Part shown: in pieces, positions 48,435 to 58,071 of the stretch
Layout of the letters: each line of letters begins with the position of its first letter
Position numbering within the stretch: position 1 is the first letter of the stretch
Source: Clytia hemisphaerica
Taxonomy: Eukaryota; Cnidaria; Hydrozoa; Leptothecata; Clytiidae
Direction of reading: 5' to 3'
NCBI GenBank assembly: GCA_902728285.1
Contig: CACVBU010000797.1
Span: 124,001-188,000, forward strand
DNA: 64,000 nt
The notes under the pieces: model-generated
Databases searched by the model: none
What the model saw: only the letters and a program-made list of their open reading frames with translations
What the model was told of the DNA's origin: nothing
Position numbers and translations under genes: made by a program

Positions 48435-50474
48435 TTGATCGTATCTTACCTGCATTGGTTGAAAAGAAATCGTTAAAAGCTTCAGAAACTTCTTCAGGAT
48501 TGGAAGATAGGGAATCATTGATGTTAAGAGAAATAGAGCTTGAAGAAGAAGGGAAAGCTATAATCTCTCTGACGCCTTGCCATAATTTCCAAAGATTGCC
48601 TGAGTTTTGAAAAAAGTAACGAGAATAATGGAGTTTTTTACTCGCACGGATAAGTGAAACAATGCGATTTCAATAAAATTTACATCTGTCACGAAGAAAA
48701 TTCTTAAGATCGGATGAAGAATCAGGAACTTTCAAATAGTCGGTTTCAAGGCTATCTCTGATGTTCATAGAGACGAGAATACCTTTTGTGATCCAAGGTT
48801 TGAGTAGAAGGTTAGCTTGACGTCACGGCTATCTTTCATCGGATTAATCGGATTCAAAATTCCTTGTTTTAGCCAAATTTTAGGAAATTGACTAAGAAAA
48901 AATACTTCTTTTTCTTTTATCCCTTAGAGGGTAAATAACGGTACAGTCTGTGAAAATTTCAAGTCGTTAGCACTTTCCTATCCGGAATTATCTTAATTCC
49001 GATTTAGAGGGATCTCAACCGGGATGAGGACGGGATAGAGGGATCTCTCGAAGACGAAAGTGCCCAATGATTGGCTAACAGTTTGATGCATCAAAAAACT
49101 TTTTTTACTACTTTCACATTGCAATAAAGAGACTTCGTATACCAAATTTCTTCTCCTTATGAGCAAGCACTACTTAAGATACAAAGGAAATTAGCCAAAA
49201 TAATCCCGATTTTACCGAAGTTCAAATGAAAGATCACTGTGGTCTGGTCAACTGTTTCAAAGGAACATGGTTATAATACAAAGAAGTAAAACGAGTCAAA
49301 AAAGAATCAAAAGATGAGTTGACATTTCCCTTTTCAATTTCAAGAAGACCATTCCAATCGACTCTATCAAATTCTTCTTTGAAACTAGCCTCATCAAATA
49401 TAGACCAATCTCGACGAAAAGGAAGTTCAGGTTTGTACTTAGTCACAGTCAGTATTCAAAATTAGAAATTGTGGAAGATGGTCAGATATAACTGTTAGAT
49501 TTCCAGGAAAAGAAGAGCAGGGAAAGGGAGAGGTAAAAATGTTATCAATAAGAGTACTAGAGGTATCAGTGATCCGCGTTGTCAAGGTAATAGTAGGTAG
49601 AATCTGATAGGCACCAAAATCACAGACTCACAATTCAAAAGGTCTATGTTGAAATCGCCTAATAAAATAAGATTTTTATTTTCTTGACAGGATTTTCTCA
49701 GCAAAGGTTTTAAGAATTTATCATTGAAAAGGTCGATGTCTAAAAGGGGGTGTTTGTAGATACATCCAACAATGAAGTTTTTCCTATTTTTTTAAGACGA
49801 TTTCAACAAAGGTTGATTCGAGATTACCACAGTCCGAGTGTACTATCTTTGTAAGATCTTTACGAGGTTTTTTGTTGAGAGAGTTCGAGACAAAAGGAGC
49901 AGTTCCCCCAACTGTTGAGACTGCAGGGGTTTGAAGCCGCTAATAGAAAGTTCAGTGTTTTCGATAGAAGATTTGAGTCTTGTTTCACTGATACCGAGTA
50001 TACTGAAATTATGATTGAGATTAGAAGTAAAGTAGTAAGGTTATCATGATGTTTTTTTAAAGAGCAGATATTGAGATGAAAGCAAGAAAAAGTTTGTTTT
50101 ATGAGAGGTAGAGAAGCAAATTCTTGAGTACTATGATATTTGCAGTCAAAATGATTAACATGATCATCAAAAGTAATATCGCCACGCTGTTCATCGATTT
50201 GAGAATCGAAGTTAGAAAAATAGTTTGAAATAGAATTTAGATGTCTAAAATATGATTTTAAGTGACTTATATCTTTACCAATGGGTAATCTTTCATCGAA
50301 TTCGAAGTTAGGTAGAGCATCATGCCTACAAAGTTTACAGAGCCAAATGTTTTTGCCGTATTTTGGTTCAACGCCTAAGCACCGTGCATGGGATCGTCTT
50401 TTACACTTGGGGCAAGAATGAAAAGTTTTAGAAGTTATTCTTTTCGAGCAAACAGAGCAGTCATCGTTTGCCAT
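48435..50474 (-). pseudogene. LINE ORF2 remnant (PHD-like finger, endonuclease start)
   Basis: The ATG at 50474 is followed by a Cys-rich zinc finger (CSVCSKRITSKTFHSCPKCK, then HARC...WLCKLC). After an acidic linker comes FSCFHLNICSLKKHHDNL, the N-terminal strand of the LINE endonuclease. The frame breaks near 50030-49860. Further pieces are the segment ending FTSLYYNHVPLKQLTRPQ near 49234 and a segment at 48830-48435 containing KPWITKGILVSM that normally lies just before the reverse transcriptase. No reverse transcriptase core is present. Confidence 0.65.
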
Positions 50475-50699
50475 TGTAGAGGTTTTTGTGTGCAAAATAA
50501 GTTTGCAAATGTTCCTCGAGCCAAAATGTAATAAAAAAAGGGGGAAAAAGCAAGCATTTAGACGAAATATGTACACAATTAAACAGAGCTGTTGTCAAAA
50601 AGAGGATTGGTCGTATGTAATAAAAAAATTATTCAAACAAAGAGTTTTCTATGATCAGGAAAAGTTTTAACTAAGTCATTAAGATGTGTCACCTTCATG

Positions 50700-51555
50700 G
50701 TTTCAATACCATCATTAAATCTCAAATTAACAGTGCCATTATAAACCCAGAATGAATCAATGGCTTCACTCTTCCCCAGAGAAATCTATAGTTGCTGCAC
50801 AGATTATTGTTCATGTAAACGTTCTTTGATAGATTTGCTTTTTCAAAGATCTCACGTTTACCAAAGTCTTTTCCCTTTTTAATCAAATTTTCTGCGAGCT
50901 TTCTGTTTACAAACCTCACAACAGTACGCTTTGGACTTTGCTGATTTTGTGTGATGGCAAGCTTCAATATCCTTTGGACAAATTTTAACATCAATAGCCT
51001 TTCCAATTTCAATTACTTTTGCCTCCAATTCATCCTTTTTAACCGAGACAGGAATACCAACGATTTCGATATTGTTTCGACGAATATACTGTTGTAGTTC
51101 ACTGTTGTCTCTCTCCATCTCGATCAATTCATCCGAATCACTATGTTTCCCAACTTCCTCTAGCTTGAATTTCAAATCATCAATAACTTGAGATTTTGTA
51201 GAAAGTTCATCTTTAAAGTTGGCTATTTCATTTTTCATGGCAAGATTCTCATTTTGTATTGATAAAAATATCCTCTTTAACAGCCTCAATTTTGGAAGCA
51301 ATGTCGTACTTATTGACTCTCATTTAATAGAAAATCATTTCGAGTGTTATCTCTTCCATAGGGTCGTCAAGAAACGATTTAGATACATTAAGAACATATT
51401 GAGAAATAGAATCATGAAAAGTTGTAATAGTCTTGTGAGTCTTTCTGTGTCAAAGTGTCTTCACGAATGTCTTTAAGTACATCTTCCAATTCTTTTTGTT
51501 GCTTTGCCAAGTTATGTTGTTGTTGCTTTCTTGCTGTAACATTCATGTTCTGCAT
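50700..51555 (-). pseudogene. LINE ORF1 remnant (coiled coil plus RRM-like domain)
   Basis: The likely start is the ATG at 51555. A Gln/Lys-rich helix comes first. A coiled coil follows (51300-51130), then ELQQYIRRNNIEIVGIP, the first strand of the RRM-like domain of L1-type ORF1 proteins. A further frame carries RTVVRFVNRKLAENLI and NNNLCSNYRFLW, the C-terminal RNA-binding part. At least two frameshifts and stops near 51420 and 51340 show it is inactive. Confidence 0.65.
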
Positions 51556-51590
51556 GTTGTAAAGTTTGGCTCGAGAAACAACGCCTATTA

Positions 51591-52057
51591 TTTCACGCGC
51601 CGAAAATCTTTGAGATAGGTATTTACTCTACTGATGTCAGATGTTGACAAACAAAGGTAAACACATAAACATTTGAATGTAAAAATATTAGAAGTTTATT
51701 TTCTTTGATCTAGCTTTTGTATGATGCTCTTTAATTTATATTGGCTTATCTAACAAAAAGCATTCACATGGTTAATGATTTGTAAGAGGGAAAACTCGTT
51801 GAACTTTATTAGCAATTGTTCGAAAAGATCTGAGAAACCCCAGAATAAAGATTTTGCTTTAAAATTTACGTTTTCGAGTAAGAAAAGTAACATACGGAGA
51901 TATTTTCGTGTTTTTTCTACACTATACTACGTTCTGTAAATGGCAACAAGCATTTTCAGTGGGTCATGTGATGATGATAGAAACATGCCCCCCCCCAAAA
52001 AAAAGACAATTGAATCCAATAGCAACTCCAATCAGATTCGAGCTTGACACGTGACTT
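51591..52057. other. No gene recognised
   Basis: AT-rich spacer. A C/A homopolymer patch lies at 51990-52006. Confidence 0.45.
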
Positions 52058-52758
52058 CTATTCAGACCCTGTTTTTCGACATATGCCCCCCCATCGCCTT
52101 TTTGAACCATGCCCCCCCCCCCAAAAAAAAAATTTTTTTTAAATAATTCAAAAATCTTGAAAAAAAGAACATTGCCCCCACACATATCAAAATAAAAAAA
52201 TTCGAGGCTTGCCTGCACAAATTTTGTTGATTTTTACGCGAGACCCGAGCAAATGACGTCACAGATTATATTTTCTTATCAACAAAAAAACATTTTTTCA
52301 TGACTTCTTTAATGAGTAATTATACTATAAATTTGTTATAAAATATTTTATGCAATAATTCATTCCAATATATCATGATTACCACTACCCTGTTTTTCGA
52401 CATATGCCCCCACATCGTCTTTTTGAACCATGTCCCCCCCCCCCCCCAAAAAAAAAAAGACGTGTTAAATAATTCAAAACTCTTGAAAAAAAGAACATTG
52501 CCCCCACACATATCAAAATAAAAAAATTCGAGGCTTGCCTGCACAAATTTTGTTGATTTTTACGCGAGACCTGAGCAAATGACGTCACAGACTGTACTTC
52601 CTTATTAACAAATAACATTTTTAGTAATTATGTTACAAACTTGTTAAAATATTCTTCGCAATCATTCATTCCAATATATCATAATTACCACTCTATTCAG
52701 ACCCTGCTTTTTCGACATAAGTATGCCCCAACATCGTCTTTTTGAACCATGCCCCCCC
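52058..52758. repeat. ~318-bp tandem repeat, two full units and a cut third
   Basis: CCCTGTTTTTCGACATA starts units at 52067 and 52388, and a variant does so at 52702. Shared words are TTTTTGAACCATG(C/T)CCCCC, a C-run followed by an A-run, GAACATTGCCCCCACACATA and GCCTGCACAAATTTTGTTG. The third unit stops after its C-run at 52758, where the next element begins. Confidence 0.9.
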
Positions 52759-53002
52759 TAATTACGTACAATATTTACGACATTGCTATATCAATGTTTT
52801 AATTATTTTCTAATTTATGTATTTTATGTGTGAACCGTATATGGAAAAAACCATTGTAATTAAAAATTCAAAAATTTCTATAAAAACCGATAATTTTTCT
52901 AACAAAATCACTCAATGCCGAAAAAATAGAAGACCTGAATGGATTAAAACATTTTTCTGTAAATTCCAAGATATTTGAATTTGTTTTACGTTTTAAAGTT
53001 GA
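52759..53002. other. Terminal noncoding region of the virus-like element
   Basis: AT-rich sequence starting TAATTACGTACAATATTTAC. It should contain the terminal inverted repeat if the border is right. The TATGGAAAAAA and TTTTTCTAACAAAATC stretches show no long internal repeat. Confidence 0.45.
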
Positions 53003-53257
53003 ATGGCTTCGCAAAGTTCCACACCAACAACGTTTTCCGCCACATTTCACCAATTGATTGGTGGAGAGAATATTCTTGTGAGAAGAATAAGATGTATATT
53101 ATGCAGAACTTTGGAAACAGACACATGTAAATGTTTAGCCATAAAACTTTTTAACCTTCAAGGTCAAGAAATAACACATAGTTGTCCTTTTGATTTTGGT
53201 CCGAGTGACAATCTTACTTCCGTTTGTGTGGATTGTCATTTAGATGTTGAACGATGA
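53003..53257 (+). CDS. Small cysteine-rich protein, unknown
   Basis: This is an 84-residue frame with an ATG at 53003. Cysteines form the series CILC, then CKC, a lone Cys in SCPFDFG and CVDC, which suggests one or two bound zinc ions. I do not recognise the family. It is the first gene inside the left border and points toward the Bcl-2-like gene. Its position among accessory genes suggests a host-interaction or regulatory role, which is an inference from location only. Confidence 0.55.
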   Translation: MASQSSTPTTFSATFHQLIGGENILVRRIRCILCRTLETDTCKCLAIKLFNLQGQEITHSCPFDFGPSDNLTSVCVDCHLDVER

Positions 53258-53498
53258 TGATGGATGATGTAATGTACTTGTAATGTAATTTTATGTAATA
53301 TTTAGTCATTTGTGTAAAAAACCTGAGATATTTTGTAGTAATTATTGTTGTAAGTCTTTTTTTAGCTTTTTTATAGCTATATATGTATTGTTTTATAATT
53401 GTAATCAGTCATATAATTAAAAGGAGAAATATCAATGAGTAAGAAAAACCCAAAGGGCTCAAACATACCACTTACATTTGAGAAACAGAAAGGGGAAA

Positions 53499-54093
53499 AT
53501 GGACAATCAGAATGTAATTTTCGAAGCAGAATTCGACGGATTTGCTCAAAGATTCATGATGGAATTTTCTACCGAAAAATCGGGTTTTCAATCTGGGGAA
53601 TCTGCAAACCAATTTAACCAACTAATGAATGAGGCTTTTGGTACCATAAAAGATTCCGATAATAAGATCATCAAAAACCTGGTTAAACAACTGGATTTCC
53701 AATCGGTTTCTGACGAAGAGTCAGAAAGGGTTATACCCGCTTCAATGGAGAATATTGTAATCAGAGTTGGTAACCCAAAATGTAATATGAATTGGGGTCG
53801 CATCCTGTACTACTACAAGTTCGTGGAACAAATTATGAACGGACCTTTCCAGATTATGAGTGATCATTCCAAAGATGTTTTATTCCGAACCTCTACCAAA
53901 TGTTTGGAAAAAATATTGGTCGAAAATCATGATTGGATTAACGCAAATGGTGGTTGGAAAAAAACAGTTGACTAGTTTGATTGAGGCAAAGTCAAAAAGC
54001 AATTTTAATTTCAGGACGAGCTTTTTTCAAGTGTTTATTGGGGGTGTAATTATAACGTCATTGTTTTATATTTGTAAAGATAAATTATTATGA
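53499..54093 (+). CDS. Bcl-2-like apoptosis regulator, frame shifted before the membrane anchor
   Basis: The ATG at 53499 follows a poly-A-rich leader. Near codons 90-110 lies NMNWGRILYYYKFVEQIM, a clear BH1 motif (NWGR core). About 45 codons later is DWINANGGWKK, a clear BH2 motif (W-I-x-x-N-G-G-W). An N-terminal amphipathic helix (FEAEFDGFAQRFMMEF) may play the BH4-like role; I cannot identify a BH3. The starting frame ends at 53975, four codons after BH2. In the next frame, reached across an A7 tract at 53958-53964, a hydrophobic segment (about 54030-54080) and a basic end follow, as expected for a C-terminal tail anchor. Bcl-2 proteins act at the mitochondrial outer membrane to control cell death. 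I describe the break only; whether it is mutation, sequencing error or slippage is open. Confidence 0.75.
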
Positions 54094-54368
54094 AATAAAT
54101 AAAGCTGAAATATCAAAATATAAAATAAAAAAAAAATACATATTTTTAAGTTTTTTAATTACATAGTTAAGGAATTTCTTATCCGAATAACAAAGATGAT
54201 AATTAAGGATAATATAGGTTATTAATTTTTTATCTGACTTTTCGCCATCTATTTGCGTGATTTTCTTGAATGTTCAAAGAAAGCTGTTGTGATAGTTTCT
54301 TTTCGGGATGATATTCGAAATAGTTCTTAATCAGCTTAGCCAATGTGTACGTGTAAGGATCCTTGTCG
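54094..54368. terminator. Convergent 3' region with polyadenylation-type signals
   Basis: AATAAATAAAG follows the Bcl-2-like gene (54093-54106) and serves the plus strand. The minus-strand protease gene ends at 54369 from the other side. The rest is AT-rich without a frame. Confidence 0.4.
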
Positions 54369-55630
54369 TCAAGAGTCACATTGAGATTTGAAATAATCTC
54401 GGACACTTATAATTATATGTTCCTCTCCTGGGGTGCTTATCTTGTAATTATCTAAATAATAGGGGTCATCAACCATACCAGAATATTGTATATTATTAAT
54501 AATTGGATCATCATAGCGGTGAATTAAATTACTGGGAAACAACTCTTGAATCAGCATTTTCGAAACACTTGTGATTGTTCTCGCCACTCTTTCATTATTG
54601 AAATCTGTTGATGTCATGGGTTTTTCCACTGTTTTTAGTCTTTTCCCTTCCCTTTTATAGAGTTTTTTGTATGTCCTTCTATGGATTCCCTTTTTCATTC
54701 TAACCATTTCTAAATTCCTTTTGGGTTCAAATTCAGCAACGAGACCTGAGTGCTCAAAATAGTCACAGGCTTTTGCTTTAAGGTAATTATTCCTGTAATT
54801 TTTCGTAATTGTTGACCACTCTTTGACTGACAAGTCGTACTCGTCATGCACTTCGATAAGATCGGCTGATTTAACCAATTTATCCAATGCTACATAGTTT
54901 TCTACGAAGTTTACCACACCGTTGTCATTCGAAAGTAGAATGTTGTCACTCTCTTCTTTGTTTTTAAATTTATGCGATTCATAAGGTAATAATTTAATAT
55001 AGTTAATTTCTAAATAAGATTTTAAAACGGTTTTCCAATCAGTGTTATACGAGGTATTTTTTGAATGTTTTGGTACAACGTTTTTAAAGAGATAGATGGC
55101 GAAACGAATTACGTGATAACCACATTCGTCTGTACCAAAGTCTTGATGTATGCCATTATATCCAATGACCTTTGGGTAAAGACAACATTCACTACTCGAA
55201 CTACGATCCCAAATCAAATTTGAAAGTTCCAAGACCGCTTTCCTCCGATCAAAAATGTTGCCAAAATTGTTTTCTGTTCGTTCAAACTCGCTATCAGCGT
55301 TAACATAACCAAAAGTTCTCAATGTATTCACAATTCCATACGAATTGAATGTATAAAAAACGTTTCTTACATCAGATTCGAATGCTATTAGGAACCAATG
55401 TTCACCACTTTCTAAGTCTGACGTGGAAGTGTTCGCGATGAAAAAATATAGAGCTTTCCTTGTTGTTTAAAATTTGTGCACCAATTTTTGACGTTTTCCT
55501 TGTTTTCAAAGAGCAAATTTGTTCCAGTGTCAAAGTGGGAAACACCCAAAAACGGTTTGTATTCTAACAACCAAGATTTATGATTCTCTTGTATCAAATC
55601 AATAACTCGTGACAGTTTAAAAAGATCCAT
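54369..55630 (-). pseudogene. PRO: Adenain-type cysteine protease, one frameshift
   Basis: The frame starts at the ATG at 55630. The first 70 codons include SWLLEYKPFLGVSHFD. The frame changes near an A6 tract (plus strand 55441-55446), and the rest continues to 54369. Catalytic features follow the adenain pattern: His in GEHWFLIAF (about 55410), an Asn where adenain has Asp/Glu (FNSYG), Gln in IHQDFG and the nucleophile Cys in DECGYHVIRF (about 55100). This order is the C5/Ulp1-like fold used by Polintons and adenoviruses to mature virion proteins. A C-terminal extension of about 200 residues, basic in places (KGIHRRTYKKLYKREGKR), is longer than adenain (~200 residues in all) and may bind DNA or capsid. 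Apart from the single shift the gene looks conserved. Confidence 0.7.
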
Positions 55631-55807
55631 TTTATTTGATTGATAAAAAATGGAAAGATTACAAGCATATATAGATGAAAATTTTAAAATAGAAAAAATT
55701 ACAATTGTTCAACCATACTTTCTTCTTGCCTCTTCAGTTTCATTTTTGGTTCTTCTTCAGTTTTTTCCTTTTCAGAGTTCTGGGTTCTTACATTGTTCTT
55801 GAGCATG

Positions 55808-56371
55808 TCAATGAAGGAACTTTCTCTTTTGAAACATTCCTGATGCCTCGCATTCTTTCTTGTTTCTTGGATATACTTTTTTCACATGATTTGAGACTAG
55901 CATTACCAAAGTGGTCAAAAGAGTACCACCTATTTGTAATAGTAAGTCACATATTTCACCATCCACTTCATCTAGATTTTCTTTTGAAACCTTTTTGTTG
56001 TTTTCCTGGGCTTTTAATACGTACCAAGCCCCATGTTGATTTTCCATGATGATTCGATCACCTTCTTCAATGTATTCTTCAAATGATTCAATTGTTTTTT
56101 TGTCATCTGATTTATCGAATAGACTTGGGAATGATTTGAAAGTTTTTAAGTTTTTCTTATTATCCTCATTACATTCATCTACATGGACGTCTTCGGTATA
56201 GTCACTTAACTCTTTGTACATGTCCATATGTGGAAGAATAGCAACAAAAGAACACTTCAAGTTTTGGAGCAACTCAAATAGAAACTGGATCGTGACTATA
56301 GGCATAGTGTTATTTTTGATTAGGCTCATTTTTTGTTGACGATCAATAAAATCCTTGTATTTTGTATCCAT
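55808..56371 (-). CDS. Unknown protein with C-terminal hydrophobic helix
   Basis: The ATG at 56371 lies inside the preceding gene, in another frame (46-bp overlap). The protein has 187 residues: a helical start, an acidic middle (DVHVDECNEDNKK), then CDLLLQIGGTLLTTLVMLV, a likely membrane-active or transmembrane helix, and a basic tail. The overlap with 56326-56826 could be true gene overlap or one gene broken near 56370-56390 by a one-base shift; both frames keep codon sense up to the overlap. Family not recognised. Confidence 0.5.
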   Translation of the reverse strand: MDTKYKDFIDRQQKMSLIKNNTMPIVTIQFLFELLQNLKCSFVAILPHMDMYKELSDYTEDVHVDECNEDNKKNLKTFKSFPSLFDKSDDKKTIESFEEYIEEGDRIIMENQHGAWYVLKAQENNKKVSKENLDEVDGEICDLLLQIGGTLLTTLVMLVSNHVKKVYPRNKKECEASGMFQKRKFLH

Positions 56372-56826
56372 TTCTTTGTTTCCCCCAGCGTGAAAACTTT
56401 ACCACTGTCCTCTTCTTCATTTTCATCTTTGGAATGAAAAACATCTTTGGAATGAAAAACGTGAAAGCTTCGGTTTTCACATTTTCCATTCAAATCATTG
56501 ATTTTATTGTTTTTTTGTGTATTCATCAAAAAATGTTTCTCATACTCTTCTCTACACATCTCTACGACCACGATGTCAGTGTCCTTAGATTCAATTATTT
56601 CATATTTTTCTTTTTTGAAACAATCTTCTATTATTTGTTGATGCGAAGGAAGCTTTTTAAACACCTTTCTGAAGACATTGTTTTCTGGGTCGGCGTCCTT
56701 AACCAGTTCAGTCTTTTTCACTTCAAGTGCTCCCGTCAAGCTGTTGTAACTTGCGACTATTCCATCTTTCACGTAGTTATCTTTGAAGGTTGGGAGCTTG
56801 ATGAGTGAAGCAAAAAGGTCTGACAT
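56326..56826 (-). CDS. Unknown protein of the virus-like element
   Basis: The ATG at 56826 starts a 166-residue frame, MSDLFASLIKLPTF, then charged segments and a duplicated short block (HVFHSKDVFHSKDENEEED). The last ~15 residues (after GETKKW) lose the character of the rest, so the true protein may continue in the frame of 55808-56371. No domain was recognised. It sits between the protease and the small basic virion-type genes, so a structural or assembly role is plausible. Confidence 0.5.
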   Translation of the reverse strand: MSDLFASLIKLPTFKDNYVKDGIVASYNSLTGALEVKKTELVKDADPENNVFRKVFKKLPSHQQIIEDCFKKEKYEIIESKDTDIVVVEMCREEYEKHFLMNTQKNNKINDLNGKCENRSFHVFHSKDVFHSKDENEEEDSGKVFTLGETKKWIQNTRILLIVNKK

Positions 56827-56960
56827 TTTTTATTCCCTTTTAGTTAATTGGTCCTTCCACTTTGAAAACGTTTTATAGAATGAATGATTTACTAAAATTT
56901 TACCAGTTTTAAAATGTGTAATAATTAAAAAAAAAACATTTATTCATGACGTAATCAACA

Positions 56961-57269
56961 ATGAGTTCACTAACGCCGAACCAACGTTATGAGATTGCAA
57001 TCTCAAACTACAAAATTCCCAATCGATTGGGTTTGTCTGCTGTTCATTTCGGTTCCAATGTTTTACCTGGAAAAACTAGCTTTACCACGAGACAAATGAG
57101 ACGTCTGAAGACCATCCTGACGCCAAATGAATTTCATCATTTCACTGGTCGCTTCCAGGGAAGAAAATTAAATTCGGAAGGTCTTCCAAAGCTGTTTGGA
57201 CGCGGGTTGAAGAAAAAGAAAAAATCAAACAAAAAGAAGGATAAAAACAAAAAAAGAAGAAAAACATAA
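56961..57269 (+). CDS. Small protein with lysine-rich tail, plus strand
   Basis: This 102-residue frame has its ATG at 56961. After a compact start, LPKLFGRGLKKKKK leads into an extremely Lys/Arg-rich tail. A hydrophobic/Gly segment next to a basic run recalls small virion core or membrane-lytic proteins of adenoviruses and adintoviruses. It converges with the 57337-57861 gene; only 67 bp, with AATAAA signals, separate their ends. Confidence 0.55.
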   Translation: MSSLTPNQRYEIAISNYKIPNRLGLSAVHFGSNVLPGKTSFTTRQMRRLKTILTPNEFHHFTGRFQGRKLNSEGLPKLFGRGLKKKKKSNKKKDKNKKRRKT

Positions 57270-57336
57270 AAAAGCAAAAAAAAGATTAATGCTTAATTTG
57301 TATTTTTTTATTGAGTAAAATAAATATACAATATGT

Positions 57337-57861
57337 TTAAAATGGAAGTAAAGTTGATAATATTCCTCCCAACACTGATCCGATGACTCCTCGCCCTTCA
57401 GCTTTCAAATAGGCTCTTATTATCTTCCGAGTGCCTTCCTCACCATACAACTTTTTCATTTTTGCTATAACTGTTTTAGCTTGACGTTTTACGGACGATT
57501 TTGTCACAGCTCCGCGTCCACCAAATCTTACTTTAATCATTCTGGCGACGGAATCCATCATTCTTGAGTTTGCGATTTGTTGAATTGTTTTATTTCCGGT
57601 TTTTCTTGCCAAAAAACGAGCGCCCTTAAGTATGGACGGGGCGTTTTTAGCAGCAAATCTTGCCAACCCTTTTAAAGCAATTCCTAAACCACGCCCACTT
57701 GGGTTGGTGGGACCTCGTCTTCTTTTAACACTTGTCGTGTTGTAAATCCCACGACCTTTATGATAGGTCCTCGAACGTGTTCTTCTTTTACCTCTGCGAG
57801 AATTTTTCCATAAAGAGTTTTTAGGCATTGAGTTTCTTCTTCTCCTTTTGTAGGCTGCCAT
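57337..57861 (-). CDS. Basic virion-core-like protein with hydrophobic C-terminus
   Basis: The 174-residue frame starts at the ATG at 57861. The first ~55 residues are Arg/Lys-rich (AYKRRRRNSMPKNS, GKRRTRSR), suited to DNA binding. Gly-rich, basic amphipathic helices follow, and the protein ends GVIGSVLGGILSTLLPF, a strongly hydrophobic tail. This layout resembles adenovirus pX/pVI-type minor proteins, which condense DNA and disrupt membranes and are cut by the viral protease. No clear adenain cleavage site was assigned. Confidence 0.6.
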   Translation of the reverse strand: MAAYKRRRRNSMPKNSLWKNSRRGKRRTRSRTYHKGRGIYNTTSVKRRRGPTNPSGRGLGIALKGLARFAAKNAPSILKGARFLARKTGNKTIQQIANSRMMDSVARMIKVRFGGRGAVTKSSVKRQAKTVIAKMKKLYGEEGTRKIIRAYLKAEGRGVIGSVLGGILSTLLPF

Positions 57862-58071
57862 TATTTTATGGTTTTAAACCAGTCTACGTGTTCAATATTC
57901 CGTCGAGAATGAATGAGGTATTCAAGTGCGGGAGGATTTAAATCTTAAAAATATTTTATTCCTTTTAAAAATATATATTACAAAAGATTTGATGAAATAT
58001 CAACTTGGAGAAAATTCATGTCCAAAGTTCCGTTGGTATTTTTCCTTTGAACGTATTTACCGCGGTAGGCA

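Larger units (their letters stand above)
48435..51590 (-). mobile_element. Truncated non-LTR retrotransposon (LINE)
   Basis: Reading on the minus strand, the order is ORF1, then ORF2 with a zinc-finger-like domain, the start of an AP-type endonuclease and the linker that normally precedes reverse transcriptase. The sequence ends at a MITE before any reverse transcriptase motif. The order and the PHD-like finger suggest a CR1/Jockey-group element. Both frames are damaged. Confidence 0.7.

Noticed and set aside
55705..56049. Phe-rich plus-strand frame
   Set aside because: It is the antisense of a Lys/Glu-rich minus-strand gene.
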